A stretch of 64,000 nucleotides of DNA from Streptomyces pyxinicus (GCF_024753135.1 NZ_JANUGP010000012.1:147282-211281); one strand, 5' to 3'. Counted from the stretch's first letter, positions 1 to 8,976 are shown. Notes: generated by a model not told the origin, from the letters alone. Translations and numbers: made by a program.

Positions 1-690
1 GCCGAGTTCGTCACCTCCCACCCCGGCGCCTCGGCGGCCCTGCTGCGGCGGAACTTCTACGCCCTGATGGAGCTCCCCGAGCCGGCCGCCCCGGCCCTGC
101 TGGAGCCACTGCCCCTGCCGCCGTACGATCCCCCGCTGCGCACCGCCCCGCTGAAGGTGCTGACCCGGGTGCGCGGCACCGGGATCACGGTCGAGCGGTC
201 AGCCGGCCTTCCCTACGACGCGGACGGCGACGTGCATCTCGCCGTGCACGAGGACACCCGCGACCAGGGCGCCCTGGAGATCGCGGACCTGATCGTGCGG
301 GAGGGGGAGGCGGCGGACCCGCGGCTGGGCGGTCCGGACGTGTGGACGGCCGAGGTGCTGCACCGGTACCCGCAGTGCGCCGTCGCCGGGTACGTGACCG
401 GGCCGCACACGTGCACCGTACGCCTCCGGGACCACGGCGTGTTCGAGGTGGCCGCGGGCCGGGGCGCGGACGCCGACCCCGCCGCGTACGCGTCGGCGCT
501 GTACGCGTGGCTGTCGGCGGGCAACGCGGTGCCCGCCGACGGCATGACGCTCCGGATGCGGGCCGGTGGCGGCTCGCATCCGCTGCGGGTCAGGCCTCTT
601 GCCGGCCGGTCTCGCAGCGCAGCCGCAGGCCTGCCAGATACTGCCGGTGCGGTACGGCGGCCGCGGGAAGCAGACGCTCGGCCTCGGTGA
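1..690 (+). CDS. Unrecognised protein, C-terminal part (5' truncated by window edge)
   Basis: The reading frame is already open at base 1 and stops at 688-690, so only the C-terminal 229 codons are visible. The protein is acidic to neutral with no membrane segment or motif that I recognise. It contains a segment around ALEIADLIVREGE and a Cys-containing stretch near YPQCAVAGYV. The last 34 codons overlap the convergent NB-ARC gene and are Arg/Ala-rich, so the tail may be a read-on rather than conserved sequence. Its neighbours form a STAND-type regulatory or conflict locus, but convergent orientation argues against co-transcription. Function unknown. Confidence 0.6.
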   Translation, partial: AEFVTSHPGASAALLRRNFYALMELPEPAAPALLEPLPLPPYDPPLRTAPLKVLTRVRGTGITVERSAGLPYDADGDVHLAVHEDTRDQGALEIADLIVREGEAADPRLGGPDVWTAEVLHRYPQCAVAGYVTGPHTCTVRLRDHGVFEVAAGRGADADPAAYASALYAWLSAGNAVPADGMTLRMRAGGGSHPLRVRPLAGRSRSAAAGLPDTAGAVRRPREADARPR

Positions 691-2725
691 TCCGGTCCAG
701 GGCCCGGGCGTTGTCACCCTCCTCGTGGAGCGTCTCGGCGAGATCCGTGAGGGCGCGGGCCTGGTTGTACCCCTCCCCCTGTGCGGCGAAGAACGCCACG
801 GCCGTCTCCAGCAGACGGCGCGACTCCTCGAACCGTCCCATGCCGCGCAGCGCGCGCCCCTGGTGCCGTTCCACCAGAGCCAGGGCACGCGGCAGGTCCC
901 GCGCTCCTTCTTGGCCGGAAATGATCTCTCCGTAGACGGCCTCGGCCTCGGTGAACCGCTCGTAGGCCGCCTCCCACTCCCAGCGGTGCAGGAGCAGCAG
1001 CCCCCGCAGCTCGACGGCCGACGCCTCACCGCGCCGGTGCCCCGCCGCCCGTTCACAGGCCACGGCCGCGCTCGCCGCGCGGTCGGCGTCCTCGCCCCGG
1101 CCCAGTTCGCCGAGGCAGTGCGCGAGCTGGAAGTGCAGGGCGCCGGCCATGCGGGAGTCCGGCCGGTGCCTGTCGGCGCACCGGGTGGCGGCATGCAGCG
1201 CGGGCAGCACCTCGTCCCAGTGTCCGGCCTTGAGCTGGAGCGGCCACAGGGCACGGGCCAGCCGCAGTGCCGTGTCGAGGTGCCCGTGCTCCTCGGCCAC
1301 CGTCACCGCCCGCACCACGTTGCCCACTTCGGCGGCGAGGACGGCCACACCCTGCGCCTCGTCACGGCACGCCGCCCCGCGCTCCGGGGCCGGCTCGGTG
1401 CGCCAGCTCTGCGGCAGGACGGCGTGGGCGGCGTGCAGCACCCGGTTCAGCAGGGCGTCGAGGGTCCGGGCCACGGCGGCGGCGCACTCGGCGACACCGT
1501 GCTCCACTCCCGCGCTGTCGGCGAGGTAGCGCCGCACCTCCGGCCGGAACGAGTAGCGGTCGGCGGGCAGGGGCTCCACCAACCGGACCGCCACGGCCTC
1601 TTCGAGCATCCGGGTGGCCTCGGACACGTCCTCGACGCCCACCGCGGTGGCGGCCAGCCGAGCGTCGACGGACGGCCAGCCGCCGAGCGCCGTCAGCCGG
1701 CACAGCCGTACCGTCTCGGGCGGGAGAGCGCGGCACGCGGTACGCGCCGCCGCGTGCACGGGATGCTCAGGCGGCGGCCCGTCGCCGGCCGGGTGCCCGG
1801 GCGGGCCCGGCTCGTCGGCCAGCAGCCGCGCCGCCTCGGTCCTGAGCGCGTACGCGTTGCCCGCGCACGACCGCAGTACCTCGGGCAGCCGGGCCCGGGC
1901 CCCCGCCACCTTCTCCCGGCCGGCCAGGTTCCTGAGCATCCGCAGCGCGTACCGGTCGCTCAGAGGAGGTACGGCGACACGCTCGGCCTCCAGCAGGAAC
2001 GGCCGGCCGGAGACCACCACCAGGAGGAACACCTCCGGCGTGGCGGGGATCAGACTCCGGACCTGTGCCATCGAGGTGACGTGGTCGATCACGATGAGCG
2101 CTCGGCGGCCCGTGGTGAGCCGACGGTAGAGGTCCTCGCGGCCGGCGGGGGCCGGGATCCGCTCGGCCGCCACCCCCATGGCGCGCAGCAGGCGGCCCAG
2201 GACCGCGGCCGGGGCGACGCCGGGGCCGCCGCCTCCGTCACGGAGGTCGACGTAGAACTGCCCGTCGGGGAAAAGGCCTTGGTGCACGGCGCCGAGGTGG
2301 AGGGCGGTCGCGGTGGTGCCGATCCCGGGCGGGCCGTAGAGCAGCGCCACACGTGGCCGGCCGGCGGCCGGGCGGGTCAACTCCCCTTTGAGCTGCTTCA
2401 GCACGCCCTGCCGGTCGGTGAAGTCCCGTGGGGCGGGCGGCAGTCCGGCGGTCGGGACGAGGGATGCCGGGGGCGGCGACGAACTCCCCACGAGCAGCGC
2501 CCACTCGGCCGCCTGCCGCGGATCGTGACCCAGCCGGGCGTGCATCTGCCCGGCGAGCGCCTCCCATCCCTCGGCGGTCGCCGGAAGAGGCGTCCGCCCT
2601 CCGAGGGTCCGCCTCGCCAGCGCACCGGTCGACACGAGCAACTGCTTGCCCATCTCCCCGGCGGCGCCATTGCCCACACTCATGAGAAACGTGGTGAGCG
2701 CGCTGAGCGCCACGATCTCCAGCAC
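590..2725 (-). CDS. NB-ARC/TPR STAND protein with degenerate Walker A
   Basis: About 711 residues. I chose the GTG at 2725 because AAAGGGG lies a few bases upstream. The N-terminus is a short hydrophobic segment (about residues 1-30). An NB-ARC ATPase core follows, with a P-loop GPPGIGTTA near residue 130 and a Walker B strand ALIVIDH near 205. A winged-helix-like middle section (EAVAVRLVEPL, near 400) leads into TPR-like repeats from about 500 to the end. The P-loop lysine is replaced by threonine (G-T-T in place of G-K-T), so nucleotide may be bound poorly or not hydrolysed. STAND proteins act as signal-gated switches, sensing a ligand through their repeats. The adjacent membrane and cyclase-like genes on the same strand suggest a shared system. 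The effector and trigger cannot be read from sequence. Confidence 0.85.
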   Translation of the reverse strand: MLEIVALSALTTFLMSVGNGAAGEMGKQLLVSTGALARRTLGGRTPLPATAEGWEALAGQMHARLGHDPRQAAEWALLVGSSSPPPASLVPTAGLPPAPRDFTDRQGVLKQLKGELTRPAAGRPRVALLYGPPGIGTTATALHLGAVHQGLFPDGQFYVDLRDGGGGPGVAPAAVLGRLLRAMGVAAERIPAPAGREDLYRRLTTGRRALIVIDHVTSMAQVRSLIPATPEVFLLVVVSGRPFLLEAERVAVPPLSDRYALRMLRNLAGREKVAGARARLPEVLRSCAGNAYALRTEAARLLADEPGPPGHPAGDGPPPEHPVHAAARTACRALPPETVRLCRLTALGGWPSVDARLAATAVGVEDVSEATRMLEEAVAVRLVEPLPADRYSFRPEVRRYLADSAGVEHGVAECAAAVARTLDALLNRVLHAAHAVLPQSWRTEPAPERGAACRDEAQGVAVLAAEVGNVVRAVTVAEEHGHLDTALRLARALWPLQLKAGHWDEVLPALHAATRCADRHRPDSRMAGALHFQLAHCLGELGRGEDADRAASAAVACERAAGHRRGEASAVELRGLLLLHRWEWEAAYERFTEAEAVYGEIISGQEGARDLPRALALVERHQGRALRGMGRFEESRRLLETAVAFFAAQGEGYNQARALTDLAETLHEEGDNARALDRITEAERLLPAAAVPHRQYLAGLRLRCETGRQEA

Positions 2726-2806
2726 GTCGGCCCCTTTGCTGGTCCCCTGTCCGACCTTGGCCGGACTGTATCCCCGCGGCCCCGGTCCCACGAAACATTT
2801 CAGACC

Positions 2807-3739
2807 TCACCGGCCCGTGGGCTGGGGTGGATCGGCCCGGTACGGCGCGAAGGCCGCGTCGGCGGCCGGGGCGTAGGGGCGGTTGGACATGCGCGTGACC
2901 AGGAGCCACATCGCGCGCTCGTCCGCGAGGCTCTTGGGGAGGACCAGGCCGAGGGCGTCGGCGAGCGGCTTGCGGCCGATGTTGACCAACGTCCGTACGG
3001 CCGCCGCCCATTCGTCGGTGGCGGCGACCGCGGCCCGGTACCAGAGCGGGACCAGGGCGAGCAGTCCGGCGCCCGTGAGGACGAGCACCGTCCGGTCGGC
3101 GCGGGCCACGGGCAGGGCGGCGAAGGCGCCCAGGGCGACGGCCACGTGCCCGTAGAGCAGGGCCACGAAGAAGTCGACGTTCGCCCGGGCGGTGCCGACC
3201 TGCCGGCCCGCCGGTTCCGGCGCCACGCTGGTCAGCTCGTTCCAGAGGACCTGGGTGTCGAGGCGGTAGCGGTCGTACCCGTACTCCTCGAAGCGGCGGA
3301 TGGCGTTGCCGAGCCGGGTCGGGGTGACCTGGGTGTCGCTCACCGGGTAGCGGCTGAGCTTCTCCGCGAGCAGGGCGCGGCGGATGGGCGAGGTGAGCGC
3401 GGGGTCGGCGAGGCGGTCGGCCGTCCGCCGCCTGCGGGCCAGTTGGCGGCGGCAGCCGTACGCGTAGGCGGCGGACGGCCAGAGCGCGTAGCCCTCCAGG
3501 AAGCGGTAGAGCGGCGTCTGGAGGGCGTTGACGACGAGCCCGAGCAGGATGGCGGCGACCAGCAGCACGAGCGCGTGGGACCCGCCCGACCCCGGCCGGA
3601 AGCGGTCGAGTACGGCGGGCGGCCTGATGCCGGGCGCGACGGCGAGGGTGAAGACCGCGAGGTTCAGGGCGGTGGGCAGGATCCAGCCGACGAGCAGGCT
3701 CCAGCCGCCGCCGAGCACGCCCTTGGCGATGTCTCCCAC
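2807..3739 (-). CDS. Multi-pass membrane protein of unknown function
   Basis: 310 residues. Hydrophobic segments lie near residues 13-36, 57-76, 188-212 and 217-238. Between the second and third is a long cytoplasmic-looking stretch rich in Arg (GCRRQLARRRRTADRLAD) and Tyr (EYGYDRYRLDTQ). It starts with ATG three bases after the stop of the upstream cyclase-like gene, so the two are translationally close and probably co-transcribed with the downstream NB-ARC gene, which begins about 80 bp further on. No enzyme motif is visible. A membrane partner or anchoring subunit for the STAND system is possible, but this is inference from position only. Confidence 0.75.
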   Translation of the reverse strand: MGDIAKGVLGGGWSLLVGWILPTALNLAVFTLAVAPGIRPPAVLDRFRPGSGGSHALVLLVAAILLGLVVNALQTPLYRFLEGYALWPSAAYAYGCRRQLARRRRTADRLADPALTSPIRRALLAEKLSRYPVSDTQVTPTRLGNAIRRFEEYGYDRYRLDTQVLWNELTSVAPEPAGRQVGTARANVDFFVALLYGHVAVALGAFAALPVARADRTVLVLTGAGLLALVPLWYRAAVAATDEWAAAVRTLVNIGRKPLADALGLVLPKSLADERAMWLLVTRMSNRPYAPAADAAFAPYRADPPQPTGR

Positions 3740-3742
3740 GGT

Positions 3743-4540
3743 CTACGGCTCCGGCGTCTGTCGCGGCCAGTCGTCGTCCGGGTCGAGCGGCGGGCCGGGC
3801 GGGGTGTGGCCGACGGCGGCCCGACCGGGCGGGAAGCCACCCGGGTGCGGCTCGTCGTTCGCGAGGACCCTGCCGCGGTGCCCGGTCTCCCGCTGCGGCG
3901 ACCCGGGCGGTGCCGCGTCACCGGGTACGGCGATCAGCCCGCGTACCGTACGGCCGGGCCCGGCGGCGGCCTCGACGGGCCGGTACACCCCCTGGCCGGC
4001 GCCCGGAGCACCCTGCCCCGAGACCGCGCTGTGGACGCGGTCGGAGAGGACCAGCACCAGCCGGTCCCGGCTCTGGGCGAGCGTCTGCCGGACCGGGCCG
4101 GAGTCCACCAGCCGGGCCAGGTCGTCGATGTCCGCGCCCGCCACCGCCAGGCGGTCCTCGTGGGAGACCACGGGTGCACGGCCGATGCCCACGCGCAGCC
4201 GCATCCGGTGCGCGTCGTCGCGCAGCGCGTCGTGGAGGCCGCCGACGAACCCGCGCAGCAGCCTGTCGGTCCCGACGGTGCCGGGGACGAGGAGCAGCAG
4301 CGCGTCGCCGCGGTCCGCCATCCTCGCCGCGTCCAGGCCGAGCCGGTCCCGCCGCAGCGCGGACTCCGTCACGGCGTGCAGCGCTCGGCGGAGCGTCGTC
4401 CGGACGGCGTCGGGCCGTCGGGTCACGTCCTCGGTGTCCTCGATGCCATCAATGTCCTCGATGCCATCGGTGCCGTCGGTGTCATCGGTGCCGTCGATGC
4501 CGAGCAGCACGATCCATCCGTCGAGCGGATCCCCCGTCAC
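3743..4540 (-). CDS. Nucleotide-cyclase-like domain protein with Asp-rich repeat
   Basis: 265 residues from the GTG at 4540, which has AAGGGGGCG just upstream. A 12-codon longer start exists but lacks a site. The pattern (WIVLLGID, then DRGDALLLLVPG, MRLRVGIGRAPVV, ADIDDLARLVDS, RDRLVLVLSDRV) matches the small adenylate/guanylate-cyclase-fold proteins found beside STAND and effector-associated-domain genes in Streptomyces. The strand that would supply the first metal-binding Asp is followed by a run of DGTDDTDG/GIEDIDG repeats, so catalysis is doubtful. The C-terminal 70 residues are Pro/Gly-rich and look disordered. It is the first gene of a likely three-gene operon with the membrane protein and the NB-ARC protein. 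Confidence 0.75.
   Translation of the reverse strand: MTGDPLDGWIVLLGIDGTDDTDGTDGIEDIDGIEDTEDVTRRPDAVRTTLRRALHAVTESALRRDRLGLDAARMADRGDALLLLVPGTVGTDRLLRGFVGGLHDALRDDAHRMRLRVGIGRAPVVSHEDRLAVAGADIDDLARLVDSGPVRQTLAQSRDRLVLVLSDRVHSAVSGQGAPGAGQGVYRPVEAAAGPGRTVRGLIAVPGDAAPPGSPQRETGHRGRVLANDEPHPGGFPPGRAAVGHTPPGPPLDPDDDWPRQTPEP
4430..4501. repeat. Tandem 9/15-bp microsatellite coding Asp-Gly-Ile/Thr repeats
   Basis: Degenerate tandem copies of TCGATGCCATC/TCGGTGCCGTC (plus strand) read on the minus strand as DGTDDTDGTDG then IEDIDGIEDTED. The units are multiples of three, so length changes would keep frame. They sit inside the cyclase-like gene, right after its first predicted beta strand. Confidence 0.8.
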
Positions 4541-4576
4541 CCCGCGCCCCCTTCGGTCGGCCACGCCGGACCTCAA

Positions 4577-5881
4577 CTATGTCCTACCGCCGGGCGGCCG
4601 GGGGCGGTTCGGGTCCGGAGCGCGGGCGGGCGGCTGCCCGAGGTGCCGGGCCGGCCGGGTGGCGAGGTGCAGCAGGTGTTCCAGGGGGCCGCGCCGGAAG
4701 CGGTGGGTCCAGACGGTCGCGCCGAGCAGGGCGGCCCCGATGAACCCGAGCAGGACCGGCAGGGCGCTCATGGTGTCGTCGTCGGCCACCGGCACGTACC
4801 AGACGTCGGTGAGGAGCCAGAGGGCGACGATGTGCAGGACGTAGGCGGTCAGGGCGGTCGCGCCGACCGCCGCGACGGGGCGGCCCAGGCGGGTGGTGCG
4901 CGGCATCCGGGCGGCGACGGCCAGGCAGCCGGCCAGCACGGCCAGGGCGACGCCCGTGTTGCCGGCGATGGAGAAGGTGGTCTGGCTGTGCGGCGCGGCG
5001 ACCAGCAGCCAGGCGGCCGGCGGGTGGCTCCCGGGACTGCCGACGGTGTCGGACCACCAGGCGGCCGAGGCGGGGCCGCCGTGCGTGGCGGCGGTGACGG
5101 CGGACCGGGCGCCGGGCACCAGGCGCAGGGCGAGCCAGGAGCCGCCGTAGCCGAGCACGGCGAGCGCGGCGCCGGTGAGTGCGAGGCGGGCCCGGGCGCC
5201 GGCCCGGGTGAGGTCGAGGCGGGCCACGGCCATGCCGGCCACCAGGAACGGCAGCCAGGTCAGCGCCGGGTAGTCCCCGGTGAACAGCAGCTCCACCAGG
5301 CCGTCGGTGCCGCTCAGCCGGGCCAGTGGGTCCCAGGCGGTGACCTGGTCCGCCCAGCCGCCGTCCCGGATCGACGACTGGACGGCGTACAGGGCCCCGG
5401 GCATGACGAACGCTCCGGCGACGGCGACCAGGGCGAGTGCGCGGGCTCGCAGTCGGTACAGCGGCAGCACGGCGACGAAGAGCAGGGCGTAGCAGCCGAG
5501 GATCACGTCCACGTCGGTGTCCAGGGCGGTCAGGGCGTAGCCGAGCACCAGCAGGACGGCGGCGCGGATCAGCACCCTGCCCCGGGTCTGGCGGCCGGCG
5601 CGGCCGGTGTGGGGGTACGGCCGGCCGGTGATGAGGATCAGCGAGAAGCCGGCGAGCAGCGCGAACAGCGCGGAGGAACGGCCCCGTGCCGTCTCCAGCA
5701 GGAACCCGGTGGGGCCGCCCACGCTCACGTCGGGGCCGACGTGGGCGGAGAACATGCCGAGGACGGCCAGACCGCGGGCCAGGTCGACGCCGACGAGCCG
5801 GCCGGGGCGGGTGCCGGAGGCGGTGGGCGGGGCCGCTCGCGGAGGCGCCGCCGGGCCGGCCCGTGCCGCCTTCTCCCGCAT
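4577..5881 (-). CDS. Integral membrane acyltransferase-like protein (DUF418/HGSNAT type)
   Basis: About 434 residues with 10 or so hydrophobic segments. The N-terminal signature GVDLARGLAVLGMFSAHVG is typical of DUF418/DUF1624 and heparan-alpha-glucosaminide acetyltransferase-like membrane proteins. The C-terminal part (YVLHIVALWLL, followed by FRRGPLEHLLH) matches the DUF418 C-terminal pattern. Such proteins are thought to move acyl groups across the membrane, but substrates are mostly unknown. The start is uncertain: three in-frame ATGs (5881, 5911, 5941) lie one in each copy of a 30-bp tandem repeat and none has a good ribosome site. I give the shortest. It is divergent from the response regulator at 6136. 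Confidence 0.75.
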   Translation of the reverse strand: MREKAARAGPAAPPRAAPPTASGTRPGRLVGVDLARGLAVLGMFSAHVGPDVSVGGPTGFLLETARGRSSALFALLAGFSLILITGRPYPHTGRAGRQTRGRVLIRAAVLLVLGYALTALDTDVDVILGCYALLFVAVLPLYRLRARALALVAVAGAFVMPGALYAVQSSIRDGGWADQVTAWDPLARLSGTDGLVELLFTGDYPALTWLPFLVAGMAVARLDLTRAGARARLALTGAALAVLGYGGSWLALRLVPGARSAVTAATHGGPASAAWWSDTVGSPGSHPPAAWLLVAAPHSQTTFSIAGNTGVALAVLAGCLAVAARMPRTTRLGRPVAAVGATALTAYVLHIVALWLLTDVWYVPVADDDTMSALPVLLGFIGAALLGATVWTHRFRRGPLEHLLHLATRPARHLGQPPARAPDPNRPRPPGGRT

Positions 5882-5968
5882 GCCGTCAGATGTCGCCGCG
5901 CCCGTCCTCATGCCGCCAGGTGTCGCCGCACACGTCCTCATGCCGTGAGGTGTTGCCGCCCGGCCGTG
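5879..5968. repeat. Three 30-bp direct repeats at the acyltransferase start
   Basis: Units at 5879-5908, 5909-5938 and a less perfect 5939-5968. Each contains an in-frame CAT (ATG on the minus strand), so every copy offers a start codon. Translated, they give HGMRTCAATP / GGMRTGAATS / DGMREKAA-type decapeptides. Confidence 0.85.
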
Positions 5969-6135
5969 TCCGCTCACCCGGCACCTGTCCGGAACCCCCC
6001 GGCCGGTCGGCCGGACCTGGCCGGCCGACCGGCCGGGACGCGCCGCCAATCGGCGGGAATCGAGAGGCGCCCGCCGCCGGAGCGGGCCCCGGCGGGTAGA
6101 CATCACGCGGCTGGCCGGCGAGGAGCGGAGCGCAG

Positions 6136-6801
6136 GTGATCCGGGTACTGGTGGTCGACGACGAGGCGCTCGTCCGTACGGGCTTCACGCACATCCTGAA
6201 CGCGGCGGACGACATCGAGGTGGTCGGGGCGGTCCCGGGCGCCCAGGCCGTGCCGAGGGCCCGGGAGGCGCGCCCCGGCGTCGTGCTGCTGGACATCCGG
6301 ATGCCCGACGTGGACGGGCTGCGGGTCCTGGCCGACCTGCGCCGGCTGCCGGACCCGCCGGTGGTGGCGATGCTCACCACGTTCGACACGGACGAGTACG
6401 TGGCGACGGCGCTGCGTTCGGGTGCCGCCGGGTACCTGCTCAAGGACACCGATCCCGAGCAGCTGCCGTATCTGGTGCGCGCCCTGGCCGAGGGCGGGAC
6501 GGTGCTGTCGTCCAAGGTGACCCGCGCGGTCGTGGACGGCTACCTCGACCAGGACGGCCGCGAGCCCGCCGTCCGGCTGACCGCCCGGCTGACCGAGCGG
6601 GAGCGGGCGGTCCTGGTGCTGATGGCCGAGGGGCTGGCCAACACCGACATCGGCGAGCGCCTGCATCTGAGCACCGGGACGGTCAAGGGCCATGTCAGCG
6701 CCCTGCTGGGCAAGCTGCGGGTGAGCAGCCGGGTGCAGGCGGCCCTGATCGCCGAGCGCGCCGGGCTGCTGGACGCGTCCCGGGCCGGGGACGAGCGGTG
6801 A
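6136..6801 (+). CDS. NarL/LuxR-family response regulator
   Basis: 221 residues from a GTG preceded by GAGGAGCGGAGCGCAG. The receiver domain (1-120) has the acidic pair D8/D9, the phospho-acceptor D53 in LLDIRMPDVDG, the Thr switch in MLTTFD and the Lys in YLLKD. A LuxR helix-turn-helix follows at about 148-210 (LTERERAVLVLMAEGLANTDIGERL). It overlaps the downstream kinase by four bases (GTGA), the standard layout for co-translated two-component pairs in this genus. The target genes are unknown; the divergent membrane acyltransferase across the 255-bp gap is the obvious first candidate. Confidence 0.95.
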   Translation: MIRVLVVDDEALVRTGFTHILNAADDIEVVGAVPGAQAVPRAREARPGVVLLDIRMPDVDGLRVLADLRRLPDPPVVAMLTTFDTDEYVATALRSGAAGYLLKDTDPEQLPYLVRALAEGGTVLSSKVTRAVVDGYLDQDGREPAVRLTARLTERERAVLVLMAEGLANTDIGERLHLSTGTVKGHVSALLGKLRVSSRVQAALIAERAGLLDASRAGDER

Positions 6802-7910
6802 GCGCGCGGTGGCCGGCGCCCCCGCTGCTGGACGCCGTCCTGCTGCTCGTCTCGCTGGCGGACGCGCTGGTGCGGGTCGACATCGGCTTCCACACGGCCT
6901 CGGTCTGCGCGGTGGGCGGGGCCGCGGTCCTCGTGATGCGCCGGCACCGGCCGCTGCTGACCTTCCTGCTGACGCTGCCCTCGGCGATGATCACCGACGC
7001 GACGTTCGCGACCACGGCGGCGCTGTACACGCTCGCGTCGTTCAGCCGGCACCGCGTGCTGCTGGCGTTCTGCGCGCTGGCGTACGCGATCATCGACTTC
7101 CTGCCGTGGCCGTGGTCGCACGTGCGGGCCTCCGACTTCACGCGCGCGGACTCGCTGCTGCACCTGACCTACACCTTGGCGACCGCGGTCGCCCCCGTCT
7201 TCCTGGGCCAGCTCGTGCAGGCCCGCAGGGACCTGTCCCGGCGGCTCGCGGAGATCTCCGAGGCGCGTGAGCACCAGCGGCTGCTGACGGCCCAGAGCGT
7301 CCTGGCGAAGGAACGCGCCCAGCTGGCCCGGGAGATGCACGACGTGGTCTCGCACCAGGTCAGTCTGATCGCGGTGCAGGCCGGGGCGCTCCAGGTGGGC
7401 AGCCCGGACGCCGAGGCCCGGCGGGCGGCGGCCACGATCCGGCGGCTCAGCGTGCAGACGCTGGACGAGCTGCGGCACATGGTGAGCGTGCTGCGCGCCT
7501 CCGGCAGCCGGCCCACGGAACTCACCCCGCAGCCGTCCCTCGCCGATCTCCAGCGGCTGGTGGACGGCAGCGCGATCGACGCCGAGCTGAAGACGGACCT
7601 GCCGGACGACCTGCCCGCCGCCGTCCAGCGCGCCGTCTACCGCACGGTCCAGGAGGCGTTGACCAACGTCCGCAAGCACGCGCCGGGCGCGCGAGCCACC
7701 GTGCACGTCCGGCGCGCGGACGGCCGTGTGCTGGCCACCATCGCCAACACCGCGCCCACCCGGCCGGCCCTGCCCCTGCCGGGCGCCCACCACGGACTCG
7801 TCGGCCTGCGCCAGCGCGCCGAACTCCTCGGCGGCACCCTCACCTGCGGTCCGACGGCGGACGGCGGCTACGAACTCACCCTGGACCTGCCGGCCACCGC
7901 CTCGGCGTGA
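6798..7910 (+). CDS. Two-component sensor histidine kinase (HisKA_3/NarX type)
   Basis: 370 residues. Four hydrophobic segments form the N-terminal membrane sensor (about 10-145), with almost no extracellular loop, which suits an intramembrane-sensing kinase. A coiled linker (AEISEAREHQRLL) leads to the HisKA_3 dimerisation box with phospho-acceptor H181 in LAREMHDVVSHQVSL. A short HATPase domain follows, with N box VQEALTNVRKHAPGA and G box GLVGLRQRAELLGG. The GTG start overlaps the regulator stop. The gene ends one base from the convergent stop of the next gene, so there is no room for a separate terminator. Confidence 0.95.
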   Translation: MSARWPAPPLLDAVLLLVSLADALVRVDIGFHTASVCAVGGAAVLVMRRHRPLLTFLLTLPSAMITDATFATTAALYTLASFSRHRVLLAFCALAYAIIDFLPWPWSHVRASDFTRADSLLHLTYTLATAVAPVFLGQLVQARRDLSRRLAEISEAREHQRLLTAQSVLAKERAQLAREMHDVVSHQVSLIAVQAGALQVGSPDAEARRAAATIRRLSVQTLDELRHMVSVLRASGSRPTELTPQPSLADLQRLVDGSAIDAELKTDLPDDLPAAVQRAVYRTVQEALTNVRKHAPGARATVHVRRADGRVLATIANTAPTRPALPLPGAHHGLVGLRQRAELLGGTLTCGPTADGGYELTLDLPATASA

Positions 7911-7911
7911 G

Positions 7912-8868
7912 TCACAGGGCCGCCAGCGCCCGGCGCTGCGCCTGCTCGAACCCGGCCAGCGCGTCCCCCTCGGTCGCCCACGGCCACGGGGTGACCACAC
8001 CGCCGAGGAGGTCGAAGACGGCCGCGGCCTGCCGGCGCCGGTCGGCGGCCACCAGGGCGTAGGCGAGGAGGTTGAGGTCGGCGAGCGCCTTCGCGTGCCG
8101 CAGGAAGCCGGGCTGTGCCCAGGTGTGGGCCACCCGGTCGAGGGCCTGGGTGGCCGCCGTGTGCGACCAGTGGTTGCGTGCCACCAGGGCCTCGACCCCG
8201 CCCCGCTCGACGAGGGAGTGGTACTGGAGGACCTGGGCGGTGAGTTCCACGGCGGCGCAGGGGACGTTCGCGGGCATGCGGTGGCCGAGGGAGTCCACGA
8301 AGTCGAGGACCTGGACGCGCGATCCGGCCTCCTGCGGGCCGAGGTAGCCCAGCATGCCGAGGTAGGCCTCGCGGTTCCAGCGGTCGCGGGCGAGCACCTC
8401 GTTCCAGGCGCCGAACACCTGGGAGCGCTGGAGGCGTTGTACGCGGCCCGCCTCCAGCAGCACCACCCAGGGCGTGGGGTCGTCGGGGGCGAGCGCGGCG
8501 GCCCGCAGGCACAGGTCGACCGCCTCGGCCGCGTCCTCGGGGGAGTTGTGGCGGCGGGCGCGGGCGACCTGGGTCCAGGCGTGCAGGGTCAGCGCGTCGG
8601 CGCTGCGCGGCTCCCGGACGGCCCAGGACTTCGCCAGTTGGGTTTCGGCCAGGTAGTCCGCGAGGACGCCCATCCGGTGCGCACGGCGGTCCCAGTCGCC
8701 CGGCTGCTGGCCGAGGAGCCGGGAGATCTGCGCCAGGCACAGGTCCGTCGTCGCGATGATCCCGGACTTCGTCGTCGCCAGCAGCGACTTCAGAAGCTTG
8801 CCCAGGTCCTGGTCGTCCAGTTCCGGGGCGAGGCGTGACCTTTTGCGGCGACTCGAAAGAAATCCCAT
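7912..8868 (-). CDS. Conserved actinobacterial hypothetical protein, alpha-solenoid-like
   Basis: 318 residues, starting MGFLSSRRKRSR, with a basic N-terminus and no signal peptide. The rest is Ala/Leu-rich helical sequence with TPR-like pairs (for example AEAVDLCLRAAALAPDDPTPWVVLLEAGR). I recognise it only as a protein type common in Streptomyces with no assigned role. The stop abuts the stop of the histidine kinase, and the upstream region (8869-8991) is relatively AT-rich and ends in an 18-bp palindrome. Confidence 0.75.
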   Translation of the reverse strand: MGFLSSRRKRSRLAPELDDQDLGKLLKSLLATTKSGIIATTDLCLAQISRLLGQQPGDWDRRAHRMGVLADYLAETQLAKSWAVREPRSADALTLHAWTQVARARRHNSPEDAAEAVDLCLRAAALAPDDPTPWVVLLEAGRVQRLQRSQVFGAWNEVLARDRWNREAYLGMLGYLGPQEAGSRVQVLDFVDSLGHRMPANVPCAAVELTAQVLQYHSLVERGGVEALVARNHWSHTAATQALDRVAHTWAQPGFLRHAKALADLNLLAYALVAADRRRQAAAVFDLLGGVVTPWPWATEGDALAGFEQAQRRALAAL

Positions 8869-8976
8869 GCCGGGAGGCTAGGGGCGGCCCGGGATTGCAC
8901 AAGGTTTACGCCAAGATCGTTATCGATTGCACGACTCTGCCATGGTTACCCGCTCGTATGGTGAGATGACATGCCG

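Noticed and set aside
566..6139. 1857-codon open frame on the plus strand
   Set aside because: It runs antisense through five genes with clear protein families. Its translation is low-complexity Gly/Arg/Val sequence from high-GC codon positions, with no domain.
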